Positions 43,054-52,421 of a DNA stretch of 64,000 bases are shown here, in pieces. Within the stretch, counting starts at the first letter, position 1; every line of letters starts with the position of its first letter. The notes under the pieces were generated by a model. The model did no database searches. It worked only from the letters and a program-made list of their open reading frames with translations, and had not been told where the DNA came from. The stretch is from Janthinobacterium sp051380735 (GTDB lineage: Bacteria; Pseudomonadota; Gammaproteobacteria; Burkholderiales; Burkholderiaceae_D), in the NCBI RefSeq assembly GCF_051380735.1, contig NZ_JBNYXQ010000005.1:124001-188000 (forward strand), read 5' to 3'. The translations under genes and the position numbers were made by a program.

Positions 43054-44036
43054 GCAGTATGAACACTACGCCGGTCTCGCCAGCGGCACTGCAGCGCGCT
43101 GCCGAATGGATGGCGCGGCTGTGGTCGGGCGAAGCCAGCGCAGCCGATGCTGCCGCCTGCGCGGCCTGGCGCGCAGCCAACCCCGAACACGAGCGGGCCT
43201 GGGCGCGGCTGCAGCGCTTCGAGCAGCAATTCGACACCATCCCGCGCGAAGTGGCGCGTGGCGCCTTGTCCGGCGCACCGCGCCAGCTTGAGCGCCGGCG
43301 CGCGCTGCAGGTGCTGGCCATCATCGCCAGTGGCGGCGGCGCGGCCTTGCTGGCGCAGCAAACGGGGCTGTGGCAGCGGGCAAGGTCCGACTACCGCACG
43401 GCAGTCGGCGAAACACGCGCCATTGTGCTGGCCGACGGCAGCCAGGTCGTGCTCGACACGGCCAGCGCCATCGATGTGGCCTATACCGCCAGCGAGCGGC
43501 GCATTGTGCTGCGCGCCGGCGCCATCCTGGTGACGAGCGCGCCCGACACGGCCACCATGCACCGCCCGCTCTTGGTGCAAACCGCGCAAGGCACGGCCAC
43601 CGCGCTGGGCACGCGTTTCAGCGTGCGCACCGGCGATGGCACAAGCGACGTGGCCGTATTCGAGGGCCTGGTCGAACTACGCCCGCTGCACGCAACAGCA
43701 GTAGCGGCACCAGCCCTGCGCCTGCCAGCGGGAATGCGCGGCAGCTACTCACCCCATGGTGCGCAGGCAAATGGCCAGGTCGAAGACAGTGCTGCGGCCT
43801 GGACCCAGGGCAGCCTGGTGGCCGAACGCATGCGCCTGGCCGACCTGCTGAGCGAACTGGCGCGCTACCGGCATGGCGTGCTGCGCTGCGACGAGCGCAT
43901 CGCCGACCTTCGCGTGACGGGCGTGTATTCCCTGCGCGATATCGACCGCTCGCTGGCCAACCTGGCATGCAGCCTGCCGGTGGAACTGGCCTACCGCACG
44001 CGTTTCTGGGTCACGCTGCGCCCGCGCCACGGTTGA
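43050..44036 (+). CDS. FecR-type anti-sigma/sigma regulator
   Basis: A 328-residue inner-membrane regulator. The N-terminal DUF4880 helical domain (LQRAAEWMARLWSGEASAAD, NPEHERAWARLQRFEQQF) faces the cytoplasm and binds the sigma factor. One membrane segment (about 87-105, ALQVLAIIASGGGAALL) is followed by a periplasmic FecR domain (YRTAVGETRAIVLADGSQVVLDTASA, LGTRFSVR). The C-terminal secretin/STN-like tail should contact the receptor's signalling domain. It overlaps the sigma gene by 4 bases. Confidence 0.92.
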   Translation: MSSMNTTPVSPAALQRAAEWMARLWSGEASAADAAACAAWRAANPEHERAWARLQRFEQQFDTIPREVARGALSGAPRQLERRRALQVLAIIASGGGAALLAQQTGLWQRARSDYRTAVGETRAIVLADGSQVVLDTASAIDVAYTASERRIVLRAGAILVTSAPDTATMHRPLLVQTAQGTATALGTRFSVRTGDGTSDVAVFEGLVELRPLHATAVAAPALRLPAGMRGSYSPHGAQANGQVEDSAAAWTQGSLVAERMRLADLLSELARYRHGVLRCDERIADLRVTGVYSLRDIDRSLANLACSLPVELAYRTRFWVTLRPRHG

Positions 44037-44040
44037 TTGT

Positions 44041-44100
44041 TCATTCTTTAAAAAAAAATCAAAAATAAGTTGAGGGTTTTTTGTTCTGGCTCGGAATACC
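44041..44100 (+). promoter_or_regulatory. Candidate ECF-sigma promoter of the siderophore receptor
   Basis: The gap between fecR and the receptor holds a run of A residues (44050-44058), an AT-rich stretch, then ttgagggtttttt and tcggaat. This resembles the A-tract plus GAGGG-like elements I recall for FecI-type iron sigma factors. No standard -35/-10 pair is obvious. The match is qualitative. Confidence 0.4.
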
Positions 44101-44137
44101 AGCAACAACACCAATCAACCAACAAAGGATGTCTCCC

Positions 44138-46594
44138 ATGGCACACCGCCTGCAATCGCCTGCTCACGTCATGCGCCCCACCGCCCTCGCCCTTGCCATC
44201 CATGCCGTGCTGCTGGGCGGCACGCTGGCCTTTACCGCCACCGCAGCACAGGCCCAGACGGCAGCCGACACCGAAGGCAAGCGCCAATACGCAATCGCCG
44301 CCGGCCCGCTGGAACGGGTGCTGACCAATTTTGCCAGCGCAGCCGGCGTGGAACTGTCGGCCGATGCGCAGCTACTGCAAGGCAAGAACAGCGCCGGCCT
44401 GTCCGGCAGCTACACGGTGCGCCAGGGTTTTGATGCGCTGCTGCGCGGCCACGGCCTGCGCCTGGTTACCGGTGCGACTGGCGCATATGCACTGCAGGCC
44501 GAGGCGCAACAAGCTGCACCGGCATCGGCGGGCACCATCAACGCCACGCTGCCGGCGATTACCGTCAGCGCCAGCCTTGAGCGCGAAACGGCCACCGGTC
44601 CGGTGCGCGGCTATGTGGCGCGCAGGAGCGGCTCGGCCACCAAGACCGATACGGCATTGAGCGAAAATCCGCAATCGGTATCGGTCGTCACGGCCGATGA
44701 AATCAGCGACCGCAATGCCGAGTCGCTGGACGAAACGCTGCGTTACACGGCCGGCGTCACGCCCAACCAGCGCCCGCTGGGCAGCGACGACTCTTCGCTG
44801 CTGCGCGGCTTCACCATCGAGACGGCCGGCATCCTGCAGGACGGCCTGCGCAATTCGGGCCGCACCTTTGGCGCCTCGATCGAGCCGTATGGCCTGGAAC
44901 GGCTGGAAGTGCTGCGCGGTCCCGCCTCGGTGCTGTATGGTCAGATTCCGCCCGGCGGCGTGGTCAACGCCGTCAGCAAGCGTCCCAGCCTGGATGCGGT
45001 GCGCGAAGTGGGCCTGGAATACGGCAGCTACCAGCGCCGCCAGCTGAAAGCCGACGTCGGCGGTGCATTGGACGAGCAAGGCGCCTGGACCTATCGGGTG
45101 GTGATGCTGGGCCGCGAGGCCGGCACGCGCCTCGAACACGACCGCGACAACCGCCTGTATTTCGCGCCTTCCCTGAGCTGGCAGATCGGCGCCGGCACGC
45201 GCCTGACCCTGCTGGCGCGCCACGAGCGCGACAACCAGCAATACGCGTTTCCCAACCAGTTGCTGGAACCGGGCCCGCGCGGCCAGGTCGACCCCAGGGT
45301 CAACCTGATGGGCTATGACAACCGCTTCAAGCGCAGCAATACCATGACCGGCTATGAGTTCGAGCACACCTTCAACGACACTTGGTCGCTGCGCCAGAAC
45401 CTGCGCTACACCCATCTGAAAAACCAGCGCACCGACGTGTTCCCGCTGGAACTCAATAGCGATGCCACGGTGGAACGCTATTTCCGCCCGGTCGATACGG
45501 AATCGAACAGCCTGTTTGCCGACACCCAGTTGCAGGCGCGCTTTGCCACCGGCGCGCTGTCGCACCTGATCTTGCTGGGCGTGGACTACGCGAATATCCG
45601 CAACCGCGACGACTATATCTATAAAGTCGGCTTTATCACGCCGCTCGACCTGTACCAGCCAGTGTATGCACCGCAGCAAAAGCTGCCGGGCACCAATCCC
45701 ACGCAGGCACGTGCGCCATCGCGCCAGCTGGGCCTGTATGCCCAGGACCAGCTGAAATGGCAGCGCTGGGTGGTCACCGCCGGCCTGCGCCACGACAAGG
45801 CCACGCAGTCGCAAACCACCACCAGCGTGCTGACCGGCGCCGTGCGGCCCGATTATGATCAGTCGCCCTCGGCCACCACCGGCCGCCTGGGCGCGGTCTA
45901 CCTGTTCGACAATGGCTGGGCGCCGTATGTCAGCTATGCCAGTTCGTTTTCACCCGAACTGGGCACGGCGGTCGGTGGCGGCGCCCTGAAACCATCGCGC
46001 GGCAAGCAGTTCGAAGCGGGCGTGCGCTATGAACCGGTGGGCCAGCGCGCCAGCTACACAGCCGCCATCTTCGACCTGGTGCGCGACAATGTGTCGACCG
46101 CCGCCGCCGGCAACCCTGGCTTCCTGGTACAAACCGGCAAGGTCGAAGCGCGCGGCCTGGAACTGGAAGCGCGCACCGAGTTCGCCAGCCGCCTGAGCCT
46201 GATCGCGCAATACACCTACCTGGACACCGATATCAAGCAGAGCAACAACGGCGACAAGGGCCTGCAACAGCAAGGTGCGCCACGCCACAGTGCGTCGGCC
46301 TGGGCCCGCCAGTCGTTCACCGTGGCCAACACGGTGCCCGCCTACGCCGCGCTGGGCATGCGCTTTATCGGCGCCATGCGGTCGAACTCCGACGGCGACA
46401 GCCTGAATATCCGCAACGGTGGCATGACACAGTGGGATGCGGCGCTGGGCATCACGCACGGCGCCTGGAATATCAGCCTCAACATCAATAATGTGCTGAG
46501 CAAACAGACCCTGTTCGACTGCGGCTACCTGCCTGGCCTGTGCTACCGCAGCGCCGAACGTACGGCCAATCTCAGCGCCATGTACAAGTTCTGA
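44138..46594 (+). CDS. TonB-dependent siderophore receptor with N-terminal signalling domain
   Basis: An 818-residue receptor of the FpvA/FhuE/FoxA transducer class. After the signal peptide (to about residue 40) comes an STN signalling domain (about 50-115: YAIAAGPLERVLTNFASAAGVELSADAQLLQGKNS), then the plug (TALSENPQSVSVVTADEI, LRGFTIETAGILQDG, LEVLRGPASVLYGQIPPGGVVNAVSKRP) and barrel ending LSAMYKF. ATG at 44138 has an aaagga ribosome site. The STN domain fits the FecI/FecR genes just upstream: it should signal ligand binding to FecR. Siderophore is unknown. Confidence 0.93.
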   Translation: MAHRLQSPAHVMRPTALALAIHAVLLGGTLAFTATAAQAQTAADTEGKRQYAIAAGPLERVLTNFASAAGVELSADAQLLQGKNSAGLSGSYTVRQGFDALLRGHGLRLVTGATGAYALQAEAQQAAPASAGTINATLPAITVSASLERETATGPVRGYVARRSGSATKTDTALSENPQSVSVVTADEISDRNAESLDETLRYTAGVTPNQRPLGSDDSSLLRGFTIETAGILQDGLRNSGRTFGASIEPYGLERLEVLRGPASVLYGQIPPGGVVNAVSKRPSLDAVREVGLEYGSYQRRQLKADVGGALDEQGAWTYRVVMLGREAGTRLEHDRDNRLYFAPSLSWQIGAGTRLTLLARHERDNQQYAFPNQLLEPGPRGQVDPRVNLMGYDNRFKRSNTMTGYEFEHTFNDTWSLRQNLRYTHLKNQRTDVFPLELNSDATVERYFRPVDTESNSLFADTQLQARFATGALSHLILLGVDYANIRNRDDYIYKVGFITPLDLYQPVYAPQQKLPGTNPTQARAPSRQLGLYAQDQLKWQRWVVTAGLRHDKATQSQTTTSVLTGAVRPDYDQSPSATTGRLGAVYLFDNGWAPYVSYASSFSPELGTAVGGGALKPSRGKQFEAGVRYEPVGQRASYTAAIFDLVRDNVSTAAAGNPGFLVQTGKVEARGLELEARTEFASRLSLIAQYTYLDTDIKQSNNGDKGLQQQGAPRHSASAWARQSFTVANTVPAYAALGMRFIGAMRSNSDGDSLNIRNGGMTQWDAALGITHGAWNISLNINNVLSKQTLFDCGYLPGLCYRSAERTANLSAMYKF

Positions 46595-47814
46595 TGCGCC
46601 TCGCGTTACGGCCGGCGCTGGCGGCCATGCACCGCTACGCTGGCCTGCTGATGGCAGGCTTTTTGCTGGTGGCAGGCCTGACGGGCAGCGCGCTGGCCTG
46701 GACCGACGAACTGGAAGGCGTCATCATGCCAGCCGTGTTTCGCGCATCACCGCCTACGCCCGGCGCCATGGTGCTCGACCCGCTGCTGCTGCGCGAGCAA
46801 ATCGCGGCGCGCTTTCCGCAGGCGCAGGTGGTGTATGCGCCGCTATCAAGACCTGCTGGCCACAGCATGGTGTTCTATCTGCGCGCGTCAGGCGAGGCAG
46901 CGCTGGAGCATGACGAAGTGTTTGTCGACCCGTACACGGGAGCGGTGCTGGGCCAGCGCCTGTGGGGCGAGATCGGCCAGGGCCTGGTCAACCTGCTGCC
47001 GTTTATCGAGCGGCTGCACCATTCGCTGGCCCTGGGCGACACGGGCCTGCTGGTATTCGGCATAGTTGCCATTATCTGGACCGTCGACTGTTTTGTCGGC
47101 GCCGCGCTGACCTTCCCGGCGCGCCTCAAGAAACGGCCGTCGACCGGCAAACCGTGGCTGGTGCGCTGGCGCCCATCCTGGCTGGTGCGCCGCCACGGCG
47201 GCAGCTACAAGCTGGTATTCGACCTGCACCGCGCCGGCGGCCTGTGGCTGTGGACCATGCTGCTGGTGTTTGCCTGGAGCGGCGTTGCCTTCAATCTGTA
47301 TGGTGCTTACGCGGCCGTGATGAACCCGTTCTTCGCCCACCAGCCAGCCGAGGAAATTGTCGGGCGCCACCAGGCTGCACCGGGCCCGCACATGGGCTGG
47401 CAACAGGCGCGCAGCCAGGGCCGTTTGCTGATGCGCGACCTGGCACGCAGTGAGTCCTTTGCCGTCATCGAAGAAAACGCGCTCGCTTATGAACCGGGCC
47501 TGGGTGTGTATAGCTATAAAGTGCGCAGCAGCCGTGACGTACGCGCGCGCAAGGGCTTGACCACCATCTTCTTTGACGCAGCCAGCGGCCAGCTGCTGGC
47601 CAGCTGGCTGCCAACCGGCACGGCCAGTGGCGACACCATCCGCAGCTGGATCAGCGCCCTGCATATGGCCTCGATGTGGGGCTGGCCGTTCAAGCTGTTC
47701 GTCTGTGCAATGGGACTGGCGGTGGCCATGCTGAGTATTACGGGCGTGCTGGTATGGCGGCGCAAGCGGCAGGGCCAGGCCCAGTTGCGCTTGCGCCAGC
47801 TGACGGAAAGGTGA
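46594..47814 (+). CDS. PepSY-associated membrane protein (siderophore-iron reductase-like)
   Basis: A 406-residue protein with about four membrane helices. N-terminal MHRYAGLLMAGFLLVAGLTGSALAW, central IERLHHSLALGD, DLHRAGGLWLWTMLLVFAWSGVAFN and C-terminal WISALHMASMWGWPFKLFVCAMGLAVAMLSITGVLVW are typical of the PepSY-TM family (PiuB/FoxB-like). Several His residues are placed to bind heme in the membrane. It likely reduces ferric siderophore in the periplasm. Its ATG overlaps the receptor stop (TGATG). Its 3' end overlaps the convergent kptA by 77 bases. Confidence 0.88.
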   Translation: MRLALRPALAAMHRYAGLLMAGFLLVAGLTGSALAWTDELEGVIMPAVFRASPPTPGAMVLDPLLLREQIAARFPQAQVVYAPLSRPAGHSMVFYLRASGEAALEHDEVFVDPYTGAVLGQRLWGEIGQGLVNLLPFIERLHHSLALGDTGLLVFGIVAIIWTVDCFVGAALTFPARLKKRPSTGKPWLVRWRPSWLVRRHGGSYKLVFDLHRAGGLWLWTMLLVFAWSGVAFNLYGAYAAVMNPFFAHQPAEEIVGRHQAAPGPHMGWQQARSQGRLLMRDLARSESFAVIEENALAYEPGLGVYSYKVRSSRDVRARKGLTTIFFDAASGQLLASWLPTGTASGDTIRSWISALHMASMWGWPFKLFVCAMGLAVAMLSITGVLVWRRKRQGQAQLRLRQLTER

Positions 47815-48346
47815 TAAAGGCGGCCGGTACGGCATCGGTCAGCCATACCCCGTTGGCGGATACATAAAACACACGGCCCTGCGCCTGCATGGCTGCCGTA
47901 TCGACTGCCAGTACCACCGGCTTGCCATGGCGGCTACCAACGTTGACAGCGGTGTCTGCGGTGGCGGACAAATGCACATGATTGCGGCTGCCCGGGCGCA
48001 GGCCCTGCTCGCGAATGGCATCGACAAAGCGGCTGGCCGTGCCGTGGAACAGCAAGGCTGGCGGTATCGCCGGCGGCAGGGAGATATCGACGGCGGCCAG
48101 GGAATGGCCCTGGTTGGCGCGGATGCGCAGGCCATCACTGCTGAAAGCGTAGCGCGTCTTGCTGTCGTTTGCCACCACGGCGTCGAGCTGCGCACGCGAG
48201 ATGGCTGTGCCGTAGCTGGCCGCCTGGGCCAGCAACTGATCCACATCGGCCCAGCCGTTGGCGTCCAGGGTCAAACCGATGGTTTCGGGCGCATGGCGCA
48301 GTACGAGAGAAAGAAATTTGCTGGTTTTTATCAAATGATCTGTCAT
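47738..48346 (-). CDS. kptA: RNA 2'-phosphotransferase KptA/Tpt1
   Basis: A 202-residue Tpt1/KptA enzyme that removes a 2'-phosphate from RNA using NAD+. Family motifs: TSKFLSLVLRHAPETIGL at the N-terminus, LLFHGTASRFVDAIREQGL in the middle, and NHVHLSATADTAVNVGSRHGKPVVL carrying the catalytic HxH region. The bacterial role is unclear, because bacteria lack the tRNA-splicing pathway that makes this phosphate. The C-terminal 24 or so residues (Ala/Pro/Gly rich) lie in the overlap with the PepSY gene and may be a non-essential extension. Confidence 0.92.
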   Translation of the reverse strand: MTDHLIKTSKFLSLVLRHAPETIGLTLDANGWADVDQLLAQAASYGTAISRAQLDAVVANDSKTRYAFSSDGLRIRANQGHSLAAVDISLPPAIPPALLFHGTASRFVDAIREQGLRPGSRNHVHLSATADTAVNVGSRHGKPVVLAVDTAAMQAQGRVFYVSANGVWLTDAVPAAFITFPSAGASATGPGPAACAAIPARP

Positions 48347-48508
48347 TGCCGCAGTGTAGCAGAGCCGGTTTGCTTTTCCTCAAACGCATGGCGCCTGCAG
48401 TTTTTATGATGTCAGGACAGGCCTGCCGTTGCCCGGCAAAGAGTCGGCACAACTCGCCTGGCGGATTCATCAAAGCACGTTCCGACCAGTAGCTCCAGGG
48501 AAACGACC

Positions 48509-49699
48509 ATGGACCAGACCGACAGCTTGGCCAAGGCGGCCAGGCGCAGCATTCCCGCCAGGCGCGATGCACTGCCTTATATCCTGCTGGCGATCTGGCT
48601 GGCCGGCATGCTTGCCGTGCTGGGCGGCGCCCTGTTTCCGCCGTATTACCACGCTGTGCCGATCCTGCTGTGGAGCCTGGGCTTTTGCGTCAGCGGCATG
48701 CTGGTCGGTTTCCTGTTCGGCATACCGCGCAGCCTGCCATCGGGCACCGTGAACATGCCGCCGGCCGCAGAGCGCACCAACGGCAAACGGCGCAGTGGCG
48801 ATGAACCGGCCGCCACGGAAACGGCCACCGACGCCAGCAATACCATCTTTCTGGGCACGCCCACGCCGATGGAGATCAATTCGAACCTGGTGGAAGTATC
48901 GGACTGGCTGACCAAGATTATCGTCGGCGTAGGCCTGATCGAACTGAAAAGCCTGCCCGCCACGGCGCAGGGCGTGGCCGCGTTTATTGCGCCCAGCCTG
49001 GCCATCGCCCCGGACACGGCCAGGGCGGTAGCCGGCGGCGCCATGCTGTTCTTTTCCGTGCACGGCTTCCTGATCGGCTACCTGCTCACGCGCATCTACC
49101 TGTCCATCATGATCAAACGGGCCGACAGCCTGGTCAAGAACGCGTCGGTGCGGCTCGACAGCGGCAAGGAAATCGAGGTGACTGAACTGAGCCGCTTGCA
49201 GCAAAAGTCGCTCGAGGACATGCAGCAAGCCGTAACCGAGTTGCTGCTGGCGCGCACGGCTGGTGATGGCGAAAAGACGGCAGCCTCGCTGGCGGGCTTG
49301 CCAACGGCGCAAAAGCCGGCTGCCCACGTGCTGTGGCTGGATGATCATCCGGGCAACAACACTTTATTGGTAGAACAGCTGGCGCGCAACAATATTCAGG
49401 TCGACCTGGCGCAGTCACTGGCCCAGGCGCAAGTACTGCTGCAAAAGAACCGCTATGGGCTGCTGATCACGGATATGGCGCGCCTCGAGGGTGGGCGCCA
49501 TGCCAAAAACGCCGGTGTGCGCACGGTGCGCGAAGTGCGGCTGGCGATGCCGGACCTGCCCATCGTTGTGTATTGCAGCAAGGATACTGCCACCAGTTAC
49601 GGCAAGCAGGCCGAGGCGGCCGGCGCGCGCTTTATCACCAGCTCGGGTACCAGTTTGCTGGCGCAGGTAAATCGGCTGCTGCGCGAGGAGCGCCAATAA
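48509..49699 (+). CDS. Membrane protein with C-terminal receiver-like domain
   Basis: A 396-residue protein. Two hydrophobic segments (about 22-43 and 51-71) lead to a Ser/Thr/Pro-rich linker, then a third hydrophobic region (about 174-201), a coiled stretch (205-250) and a response-regulator-like fold (about 272-390). The receiver has the acidic pair Asp278-Asp279 and the phosphoacceptor position Asp322 (ITDMAR). The conserved Lys near the end is replaced by Ser (ITSSG at 376-380). No output domain follows. Phospho-signalling is thus uncertain. It converges with the deacetylase-caspase gene 28 bases away. Confidence 0.78.
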   Translation: MDQTDSLAKAARRSIPARRDALPYILLAIWLAGMLAVLGGALFPPYYHAVPILLWSLGFCVSGMLVGFLFGIPRSLPSGTVNMPPAAERTNGKRRSGDEPAATETATDASNTIFLGTPTPMEINSNLVEVSDWLTKIIVGVGLIELKSLPATAQGVAAFIAPSLAIAPDTARAVAGGAMLFFSVHGFLIGYLLTRIYLSIMIKRADSLVKNASVRLDSGKEIEVTELSRLQQKSLEDMQQAVTELLLARTAGDGEKTAASLAGLPTAQKPAAHVLWLDDHPGNNTLLVEQLARNNIQVDLAQSLAQAQVLLQKNRYGLLITDMARLEGGRHAKNAGVRTVREVRLAMPDLPIVVYCSKDTATSYGKQAEAAGARFITSSGTSLLAQVNRLLREERQ

Positions 49700-49727
49700 C
49701 CGGGCGACGGCCTCGCTTGCACCATGC

Positions 49728-52421
49728 TTACAACTTTTCCATCTTCTGCCGCACGGCCGGCGCGGTCGACGCCGTCGGCGCCAGTTCCAGATAAGTTTTA
49801 TAGGCTTGCTTGGCCTTGGCACCATCGCCGGCCTTGAAGTACGCGTCGCCCAGGTTCAGGTAGGCAATCGCGCGCGACGGGTCCATCTTGACGGTGTTTT
49901 CAAACCAGCGTGCTGCTTCGCGGTATTTCTCTTGCTTGTAGAACACAAAGCCCAGATTGTTGGCGGCCAGTGCAAAGTCGGGCCGCAGTTTCAGCGCTTC
50001 CGTAAATTGCGCTTCGGCCAGGTCGTACTGTTTTTCCTTGTAGTGCTGCAAGCCACGGTCGTTGGCGCGCTGGGCCAGCTGGCGCGTGGTGCTGGGTACG
50101 GCGCCCGGCGTGACAATCTTCTGTTCGCCACCCTGCAAGTCCTTGACCGTCACGCTGGCCGCCGCCGGCTTGGCATCGAGCTTGCTGTTCATGGCGATTG
50201 CCTCGGTCGACAGCTGCGTCGTGTTCGGACTGAGGAATTCTGTCTCGCCCGGCAGTTCGAACACGAAGTCACCGCCTTCGGAACCAGGCAGGCTGCCAAA
50301 CGCCGGCGTCTGGTTCGACACGCTCGAGACGGCCGGCGCCACATAGGCCGCCAGTTCGGTGGCCGTAATCAGGCCGTCTCCGTTCAGGTCAGCCTTGCCG
50401 GCAAGGCCTTGCAACAAAGTCCAGGTAAATACCGAGTGGCCGTTCGGGCCGCCGTCGGCCACCAGCTGGTCGCCGCCGCCGGCCGTCAGCATCTGCCGGC
50501 CGATACGCTTGGCGTTGTCGCGCAGGAAGGAACTGTTGCCGGCGCCACGGGTCAGGCCCAGGCCGCTGTAGCAGGCATCCATCACGAACAGCGCATGCTT
50601 GGCCGTCAGGCTTTCGGCAATATTCTGGATTTCCGTCATCGGAATCGCGTCTGTGGCGAACTGGGCCGGGTCGGAGTCCGCCGGCACGATATAGCCCAGG
50701 TCGCGCCCCGAGCTCAGCTTGCGGGTGGCACCGTGGCCGGCAAAGAAGACAAAGATGCGGTCGTTCTTTTGCACCCCGCCATGGGCCAGCTTGTCATGGA
50801 AGGCGGCCAGGATATTGTTGCGCGTCGCCTCCGCGTTTTTCAGGGTTACAACGCGCTCGGGCGCAAAGCCGAATTTTTCGATCAGGGTTTCGCGGATGCT
50901 TTGCGCGTCACGCACTGCGTATTGCAGCTTGGGCCACTTGGCGTAGTCGTCGATGCCGATCACCACCGCCCAGGAGTTGGCGTAGCCGGTCGAGATGGCG
51001 ACTTTTTCGGGCGCCGGCGCCTCGCCCTTGGCGGACTTGAAGGTGGTGCCGTCCCAGCCTGCAAACTGATAGCCTTCGGCCACCAGACGGTCCAAGATGG
51101 CCGGCAAGGCTTTCACGGTGCGCTCGTGTATGTCATGGAACAGGATAATGCCGCGCCCCGCCTTGTCGACCGAGGCCAGTACGCGGTTGGTAATCGAACT
51201 GGGCACCGGGTCGGCCCAGTCCAGCGAATCGATATTCCACATCACCGATTTCAGGTGTGCATCGGCCAGCGCGGCCATGCCTTCGCTGTTACGCGCGCCA
51301 TACGGAAAACGGAACAGCGCGGCACGCTCGGGGCTGATGGCTTTGAGCAAGGTGTCGGTGCCAAGGATTTCGCCCTTGAGCTTGTCGCCGGTTTCCTTGG
51401 ACAGTTGCGCATGGGTAAAACTGTGGTTGCCCACCGCATAGCCTTCTTTCATCAGCTTGCGGCTCACTTCGGCGCCGGCGTTCAGTTTGGCATGGCCTTG
51501 GGCATCCAGGCTGCCCAGGTTGCGGCCCACGTTGAAGAACACGGCTGGCACGCCATACTGTTTCAAAATCGCGCTGATCTCTTCCGTATAGCGGCGGTGC
51601 GGGCCATCATCAAAGGTCAGCACGATGGTTTTTTTCGGCAGATTCAGGCCGAAAATTTCCGCGTCCTCGTTGTTGCCGGCAGGTTTGGGTTCGGGAATCG
51701 AACCCGCCGGCGGTTTGGTGTACGGCATGACAATGCCGTTTTCCTTGAGTATCTGCTCGCGCTTGTACAGTTTTTTCAGCTGCACCACGTAGTCATCCCA
51801 GCGCTCACGCTTGAGTTCGATTGCGCGCTGGCCCATGTTGCCGAAGATCTGGCGTATCTCTTTTTCGTAATTGCGCTCGATCTCGGCCAGTGCATCGAGG
51901 TCTTCCGAAATGCGCTTGTGCAGCTTGATGGCCGGCAAGGAACCATCTTTTGCCACGTCGGCCAACAAGCCTTGCAGCAGTTCGCGGAAGGCCAGGCGGT
52001 CGGCATCAAACAGGCCAGGGTCCGATTCGATATACGTCAGCAAGCCATCGATGGCGTCAAAGCGGCCCGGATTGCCGGGCACCATCAGCTGGTCCAGCAT
52101 GGCGTCAAGCTTGGCGGTGCGTTCCTGGTTCTCGTGGAACAGCGCCTGGCCCACCTTGCGCGCTTCGTCGCGCGCGCCTTCTGGCTGGCTGTCTTCATCG
52201 GCCAGCAGCACGATAATCTTGCGGAAATTGGCCAGCAGTTCACGCAGCTGCGCGGCAACAACGGCCGCGTCCGCGCTGGCCTTTTTTGCCGCAGCGTCCC
52301 TGGCGATGGCCTCTGCGGACGGCTGGGCGGGCGTGGCGGGACGGGTAAAAGCATACACGCCGACGCCACAGGCCAGAAACACAGCAATAGTGGCGGCAAT
52401 CTTGATCGGTTTGGAAGTCAC
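49728..52421 (-). CDS. Membrane-anchored NodB deacetylase - caspase-like peptidase - TPR fusion
   Basis: An 897-residue protein. Order: membrane anchor (about 8-25); helical/coiled region (35-235); NodB polysaccharide deacetylase (about 260-455) with TFDDGP (269-274), HSFTH (333-337), RFPYG (371-375) and HDIH (429-432); C14 caspase-like peptidase (about 480-730) with catalytic His563 in FAGHG and Cys617 in MDACYSG; an EF-hand-like D-x-N-x-D loop (678-690, DLNGDGLITATEL); and C-terminal TPR repeats (about 781-880). Both enzymes keep their key residues. I use the GTG at 52421, just before TSKPIKIAATIAVF; a GTG at 52487 is possible. Substrate and role are unknown. Confidence 0.88.
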   Translation of the reverse strand: MTSKPIKIAATIAVFLACGVGVYAFTRPATPAQPSAEAIARDAAAKKASADAAVVAAQLRELLANFRKIIVLLADEDSQPEGARDEARKVGQALFHENQERTAKLDAMLDQLMVPGNPGRFDAIDGLLTYIESDPGLFDADRLAFRELLQGLLADVAKDGSLPAIKLHKRISEDLDALAEIERNYEKEIRQIFGNMGQRAIELKRERWDDYVVQLKKLYKREQILKENGIVMPYTKPPAGSIPEPKPAGNNEDAEIFGLNLPKKTIVLTFDDGPHRRYTEEISAILKQYGVPAVFFNVGRNLGSLDAQGHAKLNAGAEVSRKLMKEGYAVGNHSFTHAQLSKETGDKLKGEILGTDTLLKAISPERAALFRFPYGARNSEGMAALADAHLKSVMWNIDSLDWADPVPSSITNRVLASVDKAGRGIILFHDIHERTVKALPAILDRLVAEGYQFAGWDGTTFKSAKGEAPAPEKVAISTGYANSWAVVIGIDDYAKWPKLQYAVRDAQSIRETLIEKFGFAPERVVTLKNAEATRNNILAAFHDKLAHGGVQKNDRIFVFFAGHGATRKLSSGRDLGYIVPADSDPAQFATDAIPMTEIQNIAESLTAKHALFVMDACYSGLGLTRGAGNSSFLRDNAKRIGRQMLTAGGGDQLVADGGPNGHSVFTWTLLQGLAGKADLNGDGLITATELAAYVAPAVSSVSNQTPAFGSLPGSEGGDFVFELPGETEFLSPNTTQLSTEAIAMNSKLDAKPAAASVTVKDLQGGEQKIVTPGAVPSTTRQLAQRANDRGLQHYKEKQYDLAEAQFTEALKLRPDFALAANNLGFVFYKQEKYREAARWFENTVKMDPSRAIAYLNLGDAYFKAGDGAKAKQAYKTYLELAPTASTAPAVRQKMEKL

